Under the pieces are notes generated by a model. That model had not been told where the DNA came from. It saw only the letters and a list, made by a program, of their open reading frames with translations, and ran no database searches. From Nitrospirota bacterium (lineage in GTDB: Bacteria > Nitrospirota > Thermodesulfovibrionia > Thermodesulfovibrionales > JdFR-85): DNA of 33,644 bases. Shown piece after piece: positions 33,623 through 33,644 of this stretch; within the stretch, counting starts at the first letter, position 1; each line of letters begins with the position of its first letter. The stretch covers positions 1 to 33,644 of the forward strand of contig JAADGG010000006.1 in NCBI GenBank assembly GCA_013152485.1, written 5' to 3'. A program made the position numbers and the translations under genes.

Positions 33623-33644
33623 ATATTATGCCAGCAGCCAGCCC

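Overview
The window (33,644 bases, fairly GC-rich, tightly packed) reads as ordinary chromosome of a Gram-negative, respiring bacterium. An Lpt lipopolysaccharide-export operon implies an outer membrane. A cbb3-type oxidase implies microaerobic respiration. A sensor kinase ending in a two-CW cysteine domain, a TreT-type trehalose synthase beside a DUF5752 protein, and the order lptC-lptA-lptB-rpoN-hpf-rapZ without PTS genes fit a member of Nitrospirota (Thermodesulfovibrio-like) or a deltaproteobacterial relative. This assignment is an inference from gene content, not a database result. No rRNA, tRNA, insertion sequence, prophage or CRISPR array was seen.

Layout: (1) 1-3068, minus strand: sensor histidine kinase, DUF5752 protein with two tandem copies of its domain, and trehalose synthase TreT (cut by the left edge). 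(2) 3456-11755, plus strand: a complete cbb3 oxidase locus in one run: Rrf2-type [2Fe-2S] regulator, ccoN, ccoO, ccoQ-like, a short mono-heme ccoP, then the assembly genes ccoG, ccoH, ccoI, ccoS and a SafE/DsbD-like membrane protein. A strong promoter overlapping a perfect inverted repeat precedes the regulator, which suggests self-control and control of the oxidase. (3) 11756-16237, plus strand: nadE (probably leaderless), a small lipoprotein, a ferritin-like diiron protein, rsmI, a small membrane protein and purN. (4) 16285-20508: an accessory-looking glycan island with an MsbA/PglK-like ABC exporter (minus) diverging from two family-2 glycosyltransferases (plus) across a 440-base non-coding, locally AT-rich gap. 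(5) 20503-27629: mixed housekeeping genes: AIR-synthase-like protein, nitronate-monooxygenase/FabK-like flavoprotein with a cysteine-rich tail, membrane-anchored gluzincin peptidase, ilvC, RNase HI, a U32 (TrhP-like) protein preceded by an 11-codon leader ORF, and a NusG/RfaH-like factor. (6) 27763-33644, minus strand: lptC-lptA-lptB-rpoN-hpf-rapZ-cysteine desulfurase, nearly all overlapping or coupled, from an extended -10 promoter at the right edge.

No wholly new multi-gene system is obvious. The items most worth following are the kinase/DUF5752/TreT operon with its duplicated domain, the Rrf2-headed cbb3 operon with a one-heme CcoP, two genes (nadE, rnhA) whose promoters put the transcript start on the start codon, and the coupled leader ORF before the U32 gene.
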